The position numbers and the translations under genes were made by a program. Shown piece after piece: positions 1-7,812 of a stretch of DNA of 51,146 bases. Within the stretch, counting starts at the first letter, position 1; each line of letters opens with the position of its first letter. Under the pieces are notes generated by a model. That model saw only the letters and a list, made by a program, of their open reading frames with translations. It was not told the origin of the DNA and did no database searches. Source of the stretch: Exobacillus caeni (GTDB lineage: Bacteria > Bacillota > Bacilli > Bacillales > Guptibacillaceae); assembly GCF_005747095.1 (NCBI RefSeq), contig NZ_SWLG01000024.1, positions 1-51,146 on the forward strand, given 5' to 3'.

Positions 1-97
1 GGTAAGATCCCTTAAAGATGATGAGGTTGATAGGTCTGGGGTGGAAGTGTGGCAACACATGGAGCTGACAGATACTAATCGATCGAGGGCTTAACCA
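1..97 (+). rRNA. 23S ribosomal RNA, 3' end (partial)
   Basis: The window opens inside the 3' end of a 23S rRNA. The segment reads through the conserved terminal stretch GATACTAATCGATCGAGG followed by CTTAACC, which closes Bacillus 23S genes. Only about the last 97 bases are present. The mature end is estimated, not measured. It is followed 62 bp later by 5S rRNA, so this is the distal part of an rRNA operon transcribed rightward. Confidence 0.93.
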
Positions 98-159
98 ATT
101 CATTAAAGGTGTCTAGTCGTTATCTAGTTTTCAGGGAGCAAACCCTGATAAATACATAG

Positions 160-276
<117 letters not shown>

Positions 277-283
277 AATAAGG

Positions 284-314
284 AAAGAACAGCTGAGGGA
301 GCTGTTCTTTTTTT
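284..314 (+). terminator. rRNA operon terminator
   Basis: An 11-bp perfect hairpin, AAAGAACAGCT / AGCTGTTCTTT with loop GAGGG, followed by seven T. It sits just after 5S rRNA. The same hairpin with the last bases of 5S recurs at 1723-1770. Confidence 0.95.
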
Positions 315-379
315 GTGCGTGAAAAAGCCTTAAAGGAATTAGAAAAGCATCTTCGAATAGAAGCAAAGGGAGAGAGGCC

Positions 380-790
380 CGGAACAACTGATCGTTGTGG
401 GATACCGTCAGGAAAATAAAGACGATTCCCTCGTTATGGCTGGATTTATCAGAAGATAATCCATACATTCAATTCTTAATTACGGTAATGGCTGGTGTTA
501 ATCAATTAGAACGAGACTTATCCGTATGCGTCAACGTGAAGGGATAGAGCTGGCTAAGAAAGAAAGCAAGTTTAAAGGGGGCTTAAAGAAATATCATAAA
601 AATCACGCAGGAATGAATTATGCAGTAAAGCTATACAAAGAAGGAGATATGACTGTAAATCAGATTTGTGAAATTACAAATTTGTCCAGGACTTCATTGT
701 GAAGAAAGCTGTCGGAAGGGAACAAAAAGTCATTCCTTATTCCATTTAAGGGCCAGGTAATTGAAGAAGACCCACTGAGCTGCGATAGTT
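380..790 (+). pseudogene. Serine resolvase/invertase remnant
   Basis: No intact reading frame, but fragments in different + frames clearly resemble a Tn3/Tn917-type serine recombinase. One reads AGVNQLERDL near 490-520. The next, from about 524, reads MRQREGIELAKKE, then KYHKNHAGMNYAVKLYKEG and the helix-turn-helix part VNQICEITNLSRTSL, with an in-frame stop near 700 before RKLSEG. The catalytic N-terminal half is missing or unrecognisable. Frameshifts and stops show it is dead. It lies between two copies of the rRNA terminator, so it may mark the insertion that separated them. Family call is from remembered resolvase sequences. Confidence 0.75.
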
Positions 791-954
791 AAAAATTATT
801 CATGTAAAAATATGGGTAACGAGTTTTTAGGACTGTGAGTATTAAGAATGAATAAAGTTAAAGTAAAATTACTTATTTTAAGGAGAACGATTGAATTGAA
901 GATAAATAAACACAATAAGGGTTTTTATATATTAGAAGGAGGGGGAATAAACCT

Positions 955-1539
955 ATGGCAACTATCGTGCAATCAATCTATTATAATCAAGCACCTAATA
1001 CGTTACAACGTGAGATTGCTGTAATGTTACATCAGGTTTGGCCAGATGCTTGTCCAATACCAGGGGCAACAATTCCGGAAGCTCACGATAAGGAACTGAA
1101 TGCCCGCTCGTTTTATTCCTACATAGATGGAAAGTTGGTCAGCTATGCAGGTGTGGTACATAAGAATATCAAGCACGAAGGACAAACATTCAATATTGCT
1201 GGACTCAGCTGTGTGGCTACTGTTCCCGGGTATCAAGGTCAAGGGTTAGGGTTACGTACAGTCACTGTCGCTACTCAATGGATTGAAAAACAAAGAGACA
1301 TAGATTTTGGCATATTCACCTGTAAACCATCTTTAGCTTCTTTCTATAATCGTGCCGGTGCTTGGCTAGTTGTACCAGATGTGGTGCTTATTGGCAGTCG
1401 AGAGGAGGATGCTTTATCTAGCGAATCCTTAGACGTTGTTGTTCTGATGCGTTTGTTTTCAGAAAAAGCCAAGGCTCATGAACCGATTTTGCGTCAGACT
1501 ACCATTAATCTTGATTTTCCAGATGGTCAGTTTCTATAA
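955..1539 (+). CDS. GNAT-family N-acetyltransferase
   Basis: A 194-residue protein. The acetyl-CoA site motif V-x-x-x-Y-Q-G-Q-G-L-G is visible at about residues 90-100, preceded by the beta-strands GKLVSYAGVV and GLSCVATV, and followed by FTCKPSLASFYNRAGAW, typical of GNAT motif B. The layout, with an extra C-terminal strand segment ending LDFPDGQFL, resembles AAC(2')-type aminoglycoside acetyltransferases, but the substrate cannot be named from sequence alone. Start ATG has a strong site AGAAGGAGGGGG upstream. It stands alone between a resolvase remnant and a duplicated rRNA terminator, suggesting it arrived with mobile DNA. Confidence 0.85.
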   Translation: MATIVQSIYYNQAPNTLQREIAVMLHQVWPDACPIPGATIPEAHDKELNARSFYSYIDGKLVSYAGVVHKNIKHEGQTFNIAGLSCVATVPGYQGQGLGLRTVTVATQWIEKQRDIDFGIFTCKPSLASFYNRAGAWLVVPDVVLIGSREEDALSSESLDVVVLMRLFSEKAKAHEPILRQTTINLDFPDGQFL

Positions 1540-1588
1540 AAGAACTGAGAACGATCTTCCGCAATCGAGCTCTTTAACGAAATAACGG

Positions 1589-1636
1589 AAAAGCCCAATT
1601 TCCCTATTTTCATTTGCAGAGAAGTTGGGCTTTTTA
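1589..1636 (+). terminator. Terminator of the acetyltransferase gene
   Basis: AAAAGCCCAA and TTGGGCTTTT form a 10-bp perfect stem with a 26-nt loop, followed by a T run. Because the stem is A/T bordered it could work in both directions. Confidence 0.8.
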
Positions 1637-1722
1637 ATAATAAAAATTTTTTAACGTTGTAAATCTGCATTTTCCTGACGGTCCCCCGTTGTGAGGACAG
1701 AACGAGCGAAGCTGACTGGACG

Positions 1723-1770
1723 TCGCCGGGCAATAAGGAAAGAACAGCTGAGGGAGCTGTTCTTTTTTTT
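1723..1770 (+). repeat. Second copy of 5S rRNA end and rRNA terminator
   Basis: Bases 1723-1769 are identical to 268-314: the last nine bases of 5S rRNA (TCGCCGGGC), the linker AATAAGG and the whole terminator hairpin. No 5S body precedes it; the bases upstream (GAGCGAAGCTGACTGGACG) are unrelated. It is a displaced operon end 1455 bp away from the functional one. Confidence 0.93.
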
Positions 1771-1838
1771 GTATGGCAAAAAATTATAGGTCATCTGATC
1801 CCTTATTTCGTCTAAAAGAGGGGTTTTGAAGATATTTG

Positions 1839-1915
1839 AGGACATCTGTTCCGCTATTTGCCCGTTTTTCTCTCCTTCACACTAAAATTTCAGTGAATAG
1901 AGGAACAGATGTCCT
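1839..1915. repeat. Long inverted repeat
   Basis: AGGACATCTGTTCC at 1839-1852 is the exact reverse complement of 1902-1915, extended by CTATT/AATAG after one mismatch, with a loop of about 37 nt. A degenerate direct copy of the left arm (GGTCATCTGATCCCTTATTT) lies at 1788-1807. No T run follows either arm closely, so it is not an obvious terminator. It may be an interspersed palindromic repeat; copy number elsewhere is unknown. Confidence 0.75.
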
Positions 1916-2085
1916 ATAAAAAATTAAATAGCTTGTTTTTATCAAAATAAGGAACCATATGACCTATACCGCCCTGGATCTCTAAAATACAACCCCCCAA
2001 CCAAACATAAGGACAAATGCTTGATATAATAACCAAAAAGAATTAATGTTATTACTAAAAAAGATTTCAGCAAAGGAGAGAGACC

Positions 2086-3228
2086 GTGGACTTTAATTTT
2101 GACACTAAAACCGTACATTTTCAGAAGAAAAAAAGTGGACAACCTGCAACCAAAGCTACACCAATATACCAGACTTCAGCATTTACATTTGAAGATATAG
2201 AGGATCTAGAAAACTTTTATAAAGGAAAAAACGATTATCTTTACACAAGGGTAGGAAATCCAAACACAGATGATCTTGGTGAGGGAGTTGCTCAATTAGA
2301 GGGGGCGCCAAAAGGGCTGTCAACTTCATCTGGCATCTCCGCGATTATGGCAGGAATTCTATCAGCCGTAAAAAGCGGTGATCATATCGTTGCATGCGAT
2401 GATCTATATGGTGGTACATATACGTTGCTTTCTGAGGAGCTACCGGACTTTGGAATAGAAGTATCTTTCGTTGATTTTACGGATAAACAAGCGATCAGAA
2501 ATACAGTTAAACCGAATACAAAGCTATTATATACCGAGTCTGTAACAAATCCCCTGCTAAGAGTGGAGGATATCGATTCGATTGTAGAACTGGCAAAAGA
2601 AATGGACTTATACACAATGGTTGATAACACGTTTGCGACTCCTTATTTGGTTCAACCATATTTGCAGGGAGTGGATCTGATTGTCCATAGCGCTACCAAG
2701 TATATTGGAGGCCATAGTGATGTGACCGCTGGAGTTTTGGCTGGGAAAGAAAACCTTGTAGCAAAAGCGAAAGCGAAAGTAATAAACCTGGGATCTAATT
2801 TAGGACCGTTTGATGGATGGCTGGCATGCAGAGGTTTAAAAACATTGAGCGTTAGAATGGAACGCCATGTGAAGAATGCAGCACTTCTTGCAGCTTCCTT
2901 GCGTGAGACGGAAGGAATTAAAAAGGTGTATTACCCCGAATTTGTTTCAGAGAAAGGGAACGGGGCAATTGTAACGATCGAGCTGGAAGAACAGGTGCCT
3001 GTTGAAAACTTCGTAAAGTCATTAGACTGGGTGAAATTCGTTGCAACCTTAGCTGGTGTTGATACTTCTGTATCATACCCAATCGCTACCTCACACCGTT
3101 CTATTCCTGAAGAAACAAGACAACGGCTTGGAATAAACAAACAGCTTCTACGAGTTTCAGTTGGTATCGAAGACAGCAAAGACATAGTTGAAGCATTTAA
3201 AAATGCTGTTAAAAAATCCCTTTCCTAA
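2086..3228 (+). CDS. Cys/Met-metabolism PLP-dependent enzyme (cystathionine gamma-synthase/lyase family)
   Basis: A 380-residue fold-type I PLP enzyme of the MetB/MetC/MccB family. The PLP lysine lies in SATKYIGGHSD (about residues 204-214), the Asp that contacts the pyridine ring in MVDNTFATPY, the substrate tyrosine region in YLYTRVGNPN, and the C-terminal Arg in LLRVSVGIED. Such enzymes act in the cytoplasm on cystathionine, O-acyl-homoserine or methionine; sequence alone does not separate synthase, beta-lyase and gamma-lyase. The GTG start is preceded by AAAGGAGAG at 2072-2080. It is monocistronic, ending in a terminator hairpin. Confidence 0.9.
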   Translation: MDFNFDTKTVHFQKKKSGQPATKATPIYQTSAFTFEDIEDLENFYKGKNDYLYTRVGNPNTDDLGEGVAQLEGAPKGLSTSSGISAIMAGILSAVKSGDHIVACDDLYGGTYTLLSEELPDFGIEVSFVDFTDKQAIRNTVKPNTKLLYTESVTNPLLRVEDIDSIVELAKEMDLYTMVDNTFATPYLVQPYLQGVDLIVHSATKYIGGHSDVTAGVLAGKENLVAKAKAKVINLGSNLGPFDGWLACRGLKTLSVRMERHVKNAALLAASLRETEGIKKVYYPEFVSEKGNGAIVTIELEEQVPVENFVKSLDWVKFVATLAGVDTSVSYPIATSHRSIPEETRQRLGINKQLLRVSVGIEDSKDIVEAFKNAVKKSLS

Positions 3229-3243
3229 TAAGGGGTTTTTTTT
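3212..3243 (+). terminator. Terminator of the PLP-enzyme gene
   Basis: AAAAATCCC pairs with GGGGTTTTT (one G-U pair) and continues into a run of eight T. The left arm overlaps the last codons of the gene. Confidence 0.8.
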
Positions 3244-3256
3244 ACGCCAAAAGGAC

Positions 3257-3285
3257 TTGCATCTTCCTATATTTCCTGTTATGCT
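3257..3285 (+). promoter_or_regulatory. Candidate tRNA operon promoter
   Basis: TTGCAT at 3257-3262 and TATGCT at 3280-3285 are 17 bp apart and lie upstream of the tRNA genes with no other gene between. It is a sigma-A-like match with imperfect boxes. Confidence 0.45.
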
Positions 3286-3315
3286 TATATATGTCGGTCG
3301 AACAAAAATCCGATA

Positions 3316-3339
3316 TTCACATCATCGCGGGGTGGAGCA
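3316..3339 (+). repeat. Partial duplicate of the tRNA-fMet 5' end
   Basis: The 24 bp from TTCACATCATCGCGGGG to GGAGCA at 3316-3339 recur exactly at 3426-3449, where they run into the complete initiator tRNA. Here the match stops after 19 bases of the tRNA, so it is a truncated tRNA copy 110 bp upstream. Confidence 0.9.
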
Positions 3340-3435
3340 TGGAGCGTTACATCCATGATCAATCAGCGACATGTCCCGACGCAGATTACAACGTTAGAAT
3401 AAGCTAGTAGAGAAAGGGACAACATTTCACATCAT

Positions 3436-3638
<203 letters not shown>

Positions 3639-3653
3639 AACCAATTTAATAGA

Positions 3654-3729
3654 GGTCCCGTGGTGTAGGGGTCAACATGCCTGCCTGTCACGCAGGAGAT
3701 CGCCGGTTCAAATCCGGTCGGGACCGCCA
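3654..3729 (+). tRNA. tRNA-Asp (GTC)
   Basis: A 76-nt cloverleaf with encoded CCA. Acceptor stem GGTCCCG / CGGGACC, anticodon stem CCTGC / GCAGG around loop CTGTCAC giving anticodon GTC, T arm GCCGGTTCAAATCCGGT. It is co-oriented with tRNA-fMet. Confidence 0.96.
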
Positions 3730-3740
3730 TTTAAACAAAA

Positions 3741-3768
3741 CGAACCATTAAGGTTTCGCTTTTTTTTT
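3741..3768 (+). terminator. tRNA operon terminator
   Basis: CGAACC pairs with GGTTTCG (one bulged T), followed by nine T. Confidence 0.7.
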
Positions 3769-3822
3769 GCAGAAAATAGGATTTTTCATTAAAATAAGAT
3801 AAACTTATAGATAGAGACGTTG

Positions 3823-3852
3823 CCTTAGGACTTTCATTCCTAAGGTTTTTTT
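3823..3852 (+). terminator. Terminator-like hairpin before thiL
   Basis: CCTTAGGA / TCCTAAGG, an 8-bp perfect stem with a 7-nt loop, followed by seven T. It lies just upstream of thiL, so it either backs up the tRNA terminator or attenuates transcription into the thiL operon. Confidence 0.75.
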
Positions 3853-3890
3853 ATAAATAAATGATAAAATATGTTGAAAAATGAAAGTGA

Positions 3891-4892
3891 GTGGGAATCC
3901 TGTTGAGAGATGAATTTGAATTTATAAAGTCCATTTCTCCGACAAAAACGAATCGGACGGATTTAGTGCAAGGGATTGGAGACGATGCAGCCCTTGTCAG
4001 AGGTTCATCAGAACTGGAAGATATTATTTGCATGGATACGATGGCCGAAGGGGTCCACTTTAAAAAGGAGACGATGAGTCCGTATCATACTGGCTATAAA
4101 GCTCTTGCTTCCAATATTAGCGATATCGCAGCAATGGGTGGCGATCCTTCTTTTTACCTGGTGTCCGTTGCTATTCCAAAAGAAGGCTGGACAGAGGAGG
4201 AGTTGTCTGAGCTTTATAGAGGGATGGCTGAGTTGAGTGAGTCTTATAAAATGGACTTGATCGGCGGAGATACCGTTTCGACAAGCGGAGGATTAGTTGT
4301 TACAGTCACTGTGATGGGAAAAGTTAAGAGGGGAAGGCACCTTCTTAGAGAAAACGCTAGAGACGGAGACGTTGTTTTCGTAACAGGTCCCCTTGGAGGT
4401 TCGGCGGCAGGCTTGCAGTTGTTGCTGGAAAAAGAGATTGGTTATCCATTCAACCCTGAAGAAAAAAAACTGGTGGATGCCCATCAAATGCCTCAGCCAA
4501 GAGTGGATGCAGGGCGAATTCTGGCTAAAACAAATGCCAGGGTTGCGTTAAACGATATTAGTGATGGAATCGCAAGCGAAGCCAACGAAATAGCTGAGGC
4601 AAGCGAACTAACCATCGAGTTAGAGTATGAAAATATTCCGAAATATGACGGACATGCTTCTTTTTCTGTTGAAGAGCAGAAAAGTCATGTATTATACGGT
4701 GGGGAAGACTATGAACTCGTGGGCACTATCTCGGCTGATAAGTGGGATGATCTAGTAGAAGCGTTTAAAGAACAGGAACTTGCCGTTTATAGGGTTGGGA
4801 ATGCGACAAGAGGAAAACCCGGGGTTATTTTAAAGCATGGAAATCAAACAGGCATGTTAGGAAAAACAGGATTTAACCATTTTTCAAAGTAA
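3891..4892 (+). CDS. thiL: Thiamine-monophosphate kinase
   Basis: ThiL phosphorylates thiamine monophosphate to the active cofactor thiamine diphosphate, using ATP. The protein is 333 residues from GTG. Family motifs are present: the N-terminal GIGDDAALV, the Mg-binding DTMAEGVHF, the block ASNISDIAAMGGDP, and later LIGGDTVS, NDISDGIASE and YGGEDYELV. An alternative start, TTG at 3903, would give an N-terminus closer to that of other ThiL proteins; neither start has a good ribosome site. It heads a tight gene set with tsaE, tsaB, rimI and tsaD, as in B. subtilis. Confidence 0.93.
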   Translation: MGILLRDEFEFIKSISPTKTNRTDLVQGIGDDAALVRGSSELEDIICMDTMAEGVHFKKETMSPYHTGYKALASNISDIAAMGGDPSFYLVSVAIPKEGWTEEELSELYRGMAELSESYKMDLIGGDTVSTSGGLVVTVTVMGKVKRGRHLLRENARDGDVVFVTGPLGGSAAGLQLLLEKEIGYPFNPEEKKLVDAHQMPQPRVDAGRILAKTNARVALNDISDGIASEANEIAEASELTIELEYENIPKYDGHASFSVEEQKSHVLYGGEDYELVGTISADKWDDLVEAFKEQELAVYRVGNATRGKPGVILKHGNQTGMLGKTGFNHFSK

Positions 4893-4907
4893 AGATAGGT
4901 GATTAAG

Positions 4908-5363
4908 ATGAAGGATTATGTATTCATCATGAAATCTCCTGAAGAAACGCATAAGCTGGGCAAGAGACTTGGAGAAATGCTTGAGCCTGGCAGTGTGTTG
5001 ACTTTAGAAGGGGATTTAGGAGCCGGCAAAACGACTTTTACAAAAGGCCTTGCTGTTGGATTGGGTGTAGAGCGGGTGGTAAACAGCCCTACCTTCACAA
5101 TCATAAAAGAATATCAAGGGAGAATCCCTCTTTATCATATGGATGTGTATCGTCTCGAGGATAGTGATGATGATCTTGGGTTTGAAGAGTATTTTGATGG
5201 AGAAGGAGTTACAGTAGTCGAATGGGCAAGGTTCATTAAAGCTGTCCTTCCTGAGGAAAAACTGATGATAGAAATTTATCATGAGAGTGAATCGGTAAGA
5301 AGGATCCAGCTAAGGCCTATTGGAAGCTATTATGAAGCGTTATGTAAGGAGTTGCAGCAATGA
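4908..5363 (+). CDS. tsaE: tRNA t6A biosynthesis ATPase TsaE
   Basis: TsaE is the ATPase that works with TsaB and TsaD to put threonylcarbamoyl on A37 of ANN-decoding tRNAs. The Walker A motif GDLGAGKTTF lies at about residues 37-46, followed by the family motif SPTFTIIKEY and the acidic HMDVYRLE and VEWA blocks. ATG 4908 is chosen because AGGTGAT lies seven bases upstream; a GTG three codons earlier would overlap that site. Its stop codon overlaps the tsaB start (ATGA), indicating coupled translation. Confidence 0.94.
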   Translation: MKDYVFIMKSPEETHKLGKRLGEMLEPGSVLTLEGDLGAGKTTFTKGLAVGLGVERVVNSPTFTIIKEYQGRIPLYHMDVYRLEDSDDDLGFEEYFDGEGVTVVEWARFIKAVLPEEKLMIEIYHESESVRRIQLRPIGSYYEALCKELQQ

Positions 5364-6055
5364 AAGCTTTGGCGATAGATTCATCGAACTATGTGATGGG
5401 AGTGGCAGTAATAGAAGAAGGGAAGGTTCTTGGGGAATTAATTACAAACTTAAAAAAGAACCATTCTGTTCGGCTGATGCCCGCCATTGAAGAAATAATG
5501 GAAGAAGTAAGCGTAAAGCCCTCTGAACTCGATCGTATTGTTGTGGCAAACGGGCCGGGGTCATATACAGGAGTAAGAATAGGCGTCAGTATCGCCAAGA
5601 CTCTTGCCTGGTCATTGGGAATCCCTTTAGTCGGGGTTTCAAGCCTGGAGGTGCTTGCGCAAAACGGAAAGTACTTTCAAGGCGGAATTGTCCCGTTTTT
5701 TGATGCGAGAAGAGGGCAGGTTTATACCGGATTATATAAAAAAGAGAAAAATGGGTTGGCTACCTATAAAAAAGATCAGATTATTATGATAGAAGAGTGG
5801 GTCGAGGAGTTAAAACAGACAGAGATGGAGTACCTCTTTATTAGTAATGATCTTGAACTGCATAAAGAAGTAATTGTCGATATACTCGGAGATCAAGCTT
5901 TGTTTGCTTCTGTTACCGATCATAATGCCAGGCCAGCTGAGTTAGCTTTTCTTGGATTAAATAGAGAACCGGACACAAGTGTTCATGCATTTACTCCAAA
6001 CTATATTCGGCTTGCTGAAGCAGAAGCAAAATGGTTAGCCTCTCAAAAAAAGTAG
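5360..6055 (+). CDS. tsaB: tRNA t6A biosynthesis protein TsaB
   Basis: A 231-residue ASKHA-fold protein, a non-catalytic partner of TsaD in t6A synthesis. Diagnostic segments are the N-terminal LAIDSSNYVMGVAV and the central ANGPGSYTGVRIGVS, both conserved in TsaB. It lacks the metal-binding His pair found in TsaD. The start overlaps the tsaE stop by four bases and rimI follows nine bases after its stop, so it is mid-operon. Confidence 0.93.
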   Translation: MKALAIDSSNYVMGVAVIEEGKVLGELITNLKKNHSVRLMPAIEEIMEEVSVKPSELDRIVVANGPGSYTGVRIGVSIAKTLAWSLGIPLVGVSSLEVLAQNGKYFQGGIVPFFDARRGQVYTGLYKKEKNGLATYKKDQIIMIEEWVEELKQTEMEYLFISNDLELHKEVIVDILGDQALFASVTDHNARPAELAFLGLNREPDTSVHAFTPNYIRLAEAEAKWLASQKK

Positions 6056-6064
6056 GAGAGTAGG

Positions 6065-6520
6065 ATGGACGATCAAATAACTTTTCGGTTGATGACAATA
6101 GAAGATATTGATGCAATATTAGAAATTGAAAATAAGTCCTTTCCGAACCCGTGGAGCAGGACCGCCTTTTACAATGAGCTTGTGACAAACCACTTTGCAA
6201 CTTATATGGTAGTGGAAGTAAACGGGAATATCGCCGGGTATTGCGGAGTCTGGGTTATCGTCGATGAAGCACATATTACTAACATTGCACTGCTTCCGGA
6301 ATATAGAGGAAGGCAGATCGGCGAAATGCTCCTGGTGAAGATGGTCAATTTAGCAAAGGAACTCGGCGCAGAGAAAGTCACGTTAGAAGTAAGGGTATCA
6401 AATTATATTGCTCAGGGGCTGTACCGAAAGCTCGGCTTTCAAGACGGCGGAATCAGGAAAAACTATTATTCCGACAATTCGGAGGACGCATTAGTGATGT
6501 GGGTGAATTTAAATGAGTGA
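6065..6520 (+). CDS. rimI: Ribosomal-protein-alanine N-acetyltransferase RimI
   Basis: A 151-residue GNAT enzyme of the RimI family, which acetylates the N-terminus of ribosomal protein S18 in model bacteria. The acetyl-CoA motif [15 protein letters not shown] is at about residues 77-91, and the family ending ARKLGF-like ([10 protein letters not shown]) and KNYY are visible. RBS GTAGGAGAG lies upstream. Its last codons overlap the tsaD start by eight bases. Its place between tsaB and tsaD is conserved in Firmicutes. Confidence 0.92.
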   Translation: MDDQITFRLMTIEDIDAILEIENKSFPNPWSRTAFYNELVTNHFATYMVVEVNGNIAGYCGVWVIVDEAHITNIALLPEYRGRQIGEMLLVKMVNLAKELGAEKVTLEVRVSNYIAQGLYRKLGFQDGGIRKNYYSDNSEDALVMWVNLNE

Positions 6521-7529
6521 TAAACATGATGAAATTATATTAGCAATCGAAACAAGCTGTGATGAAACAGCAGTAGCAGTCGTGAAAAACGGCAGGGAAG
6601 TATTATCGAATGTAGTAGCTTCTCAAATAGAGAGCCACAAACGTTTTGGCGGTGTTGTCCCGGAAATCGCTTCAAGGCACCATGTTGAGCAGATGACGCT
6701 GATTTTAGAAGAAGCACTAAAAGAAGCTTCTATCACGATGGACGAAGTAGACGCGATTGCCGTAACAGAAGGACCGGGATTAGTAGGTGCACTATTGGTA
6801 GGGGTTAACACTGCAAAGGCGCTTGCATTTGCCCACCAAAAACCGCTAGTTGGCGTTCACCATATAGCTGGCCACATCTATGCCAATCAGCTGATAAAAG
6901 AGCTGGAATACCCTCTATTGGCCCTCGTTGTTTCCGGAGGCCACACGGAGCTTGTTTTGATGGAGGCAGAAGGGGAATACCAGGTAATCGGAGAAACTCG
7001 CGATGATGCAGCCGGTGAAGCTTATGACAAGGTGGCAAGAACCCTTAAGCTTCCTTATCCTGGAGGACCGCATATCGACAAGCTTGCCCAGGAGGGTTCG
7101 CCAACAATCGACTTGCCCAGGGCATGGTTAGAACCAGGCTCTTATGATTTCAGTTTTAGCGGGCTAAAATCAGCGGTCATCAATACCGTTCATAATGCCG
7201 CGCAAAGAGGGGAAACGATTGAACCGGAGGATCTAGCAGCAAGCTTCCAGGCAAGTGTTATCGATGTTCTCGTCGAAAAAACGGTAAGGGCTGCAAAGGA
7301 GCATAACGTAAAACAGGTTGTGTTAGCTGGAGGAGTAGCTGCAAATAAAGGCCTCCGAAAAGAGTTAGAAGAAAGGTTTAAGGATCTTTCAGCAGATTTG
7401 CTGATCCCACCGTTGCAGTTGTGCACCGATAATGCAGCGATGATTGGCGCAGCGGGAAGCATAGCTTATCGAAAAGGGAAGAGATCTGACTTAAAACTAA
7501 ATGCAAACCCAGGGCTGATTCTTCAATGA
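6513..7529 (+). CDS. tsaD: tRNA N6-adenosine threonylcarbamoyltransferase TsaD
   Basis: The catalytic subunit that transfers threonylcarbamoyl from its AMP ester to tRNA A37. The protein is 338 residues, normal for the family. It has the opening [14 protein letters not shown], the metal-binding HHIAGH (about residue 115), [21 protein letters not shown], the FSGLKSA segment, and [10 protein letters not shown] near the C-terminus. It is the last gene of the thiL-tsaD operon, ending in a hairpin that overlaps its stop codon. Confidence 0.96.
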   Translation: MSDKHDEIILAIETSCDETAVAVVKNGREVLSNVVASQIESHKRFGGVVPEIASRHHVEQMTLILEEALKEASITMDEVDAIAVTEGPGLVGALLVGVNTAKALAFAHQKPLVGVHHIAGHIYANQLIKELEYPLLALVVSGGHTELVLMEAEGEYQVIGETRDDAAGEAYDKVARTLKLPYPGGPHIDKLAQEGSPTIDLPRAWLEPGSYDFSFSGLKSAVINTVHNAAQRGETIEPEDLAASFQASVIDVLVEKTVRAAKEHNVKQVVLAGGVAANKGLRKELEERFKDLSADLLIPPLQLCTDNAAMIGAAGSIAYRKGKRSDLKLNANPGLILQ

Positions 7530-7540
7530 TCAGCCTTTTT
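7513..7540 (+). terminator. tsaD operon terminator
   Basis: GGCTGAT / ATCAGCC stem with loop TCTTCAATG, followed by TTTTT. The right arm overlaps the tsaD stop codon. Confidence 0.8.
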
Positions 7541-7541
7541 C

Positions 7542-7736
7542 TGTGGAAAAAAGTTATCCACATGCCGATTGTTTTTGTGGAGAAATAGTACTAGTCCAGT
7601 ATTCCCGAAATCTTTTGGTGTTTATAATTAGTTGTGGATAAATGGGGATAAGTTAACAACCGGCTGTGGATAATGTGGATATAAATGAGGAAAAGCGATT
7701 TTAACGGGATGGAATTGTGTATAAGATTGTGGATAA
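7542..7736. promoter_or_regulatory. DnaA-box cluster
   Basis: Nine DnaA-box-like 9-mers occur in 195 bp. Exact TTATCCACA: 7554-7562 (+), and on the minus strand 7633-7641, 7665-7673 and 7728-7736. The TTATNCACA variant TTATACACA is at 7716-7724 (minus). One-mismatch boxes are at 7542-7550, 7576-7584, 7643-7651 and 7674-7682 (all minus). The region is otherwise noncoding and AT-rich, between tsaD and the convergent ABC-F gene. From memory, B. subtilis also has a DnaA-box cluster beside its tsaD (gcp) gene, acting on replication initiation; here only the boxes are seen. Confidence 0.88.
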
Positions 7737-7768
7737 TGTGAATAGTAACATTTGTAAAGAAAACTTAT

Positions 7769-7800
7769 AAAAAAAAGAACAGCACCTGGCTGCTCTTTGG
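7769..7800 (-). terminator. Terminator of the ABC-F gene
   Basis: Reading leftward, AAAGAGCAGC and GCTGTTCTTT form a stem (one G-U) with loop CAGGT, then a T run. Confidence 0.85.
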
Positions 7801-7812
7801 TTTTATACAGTT

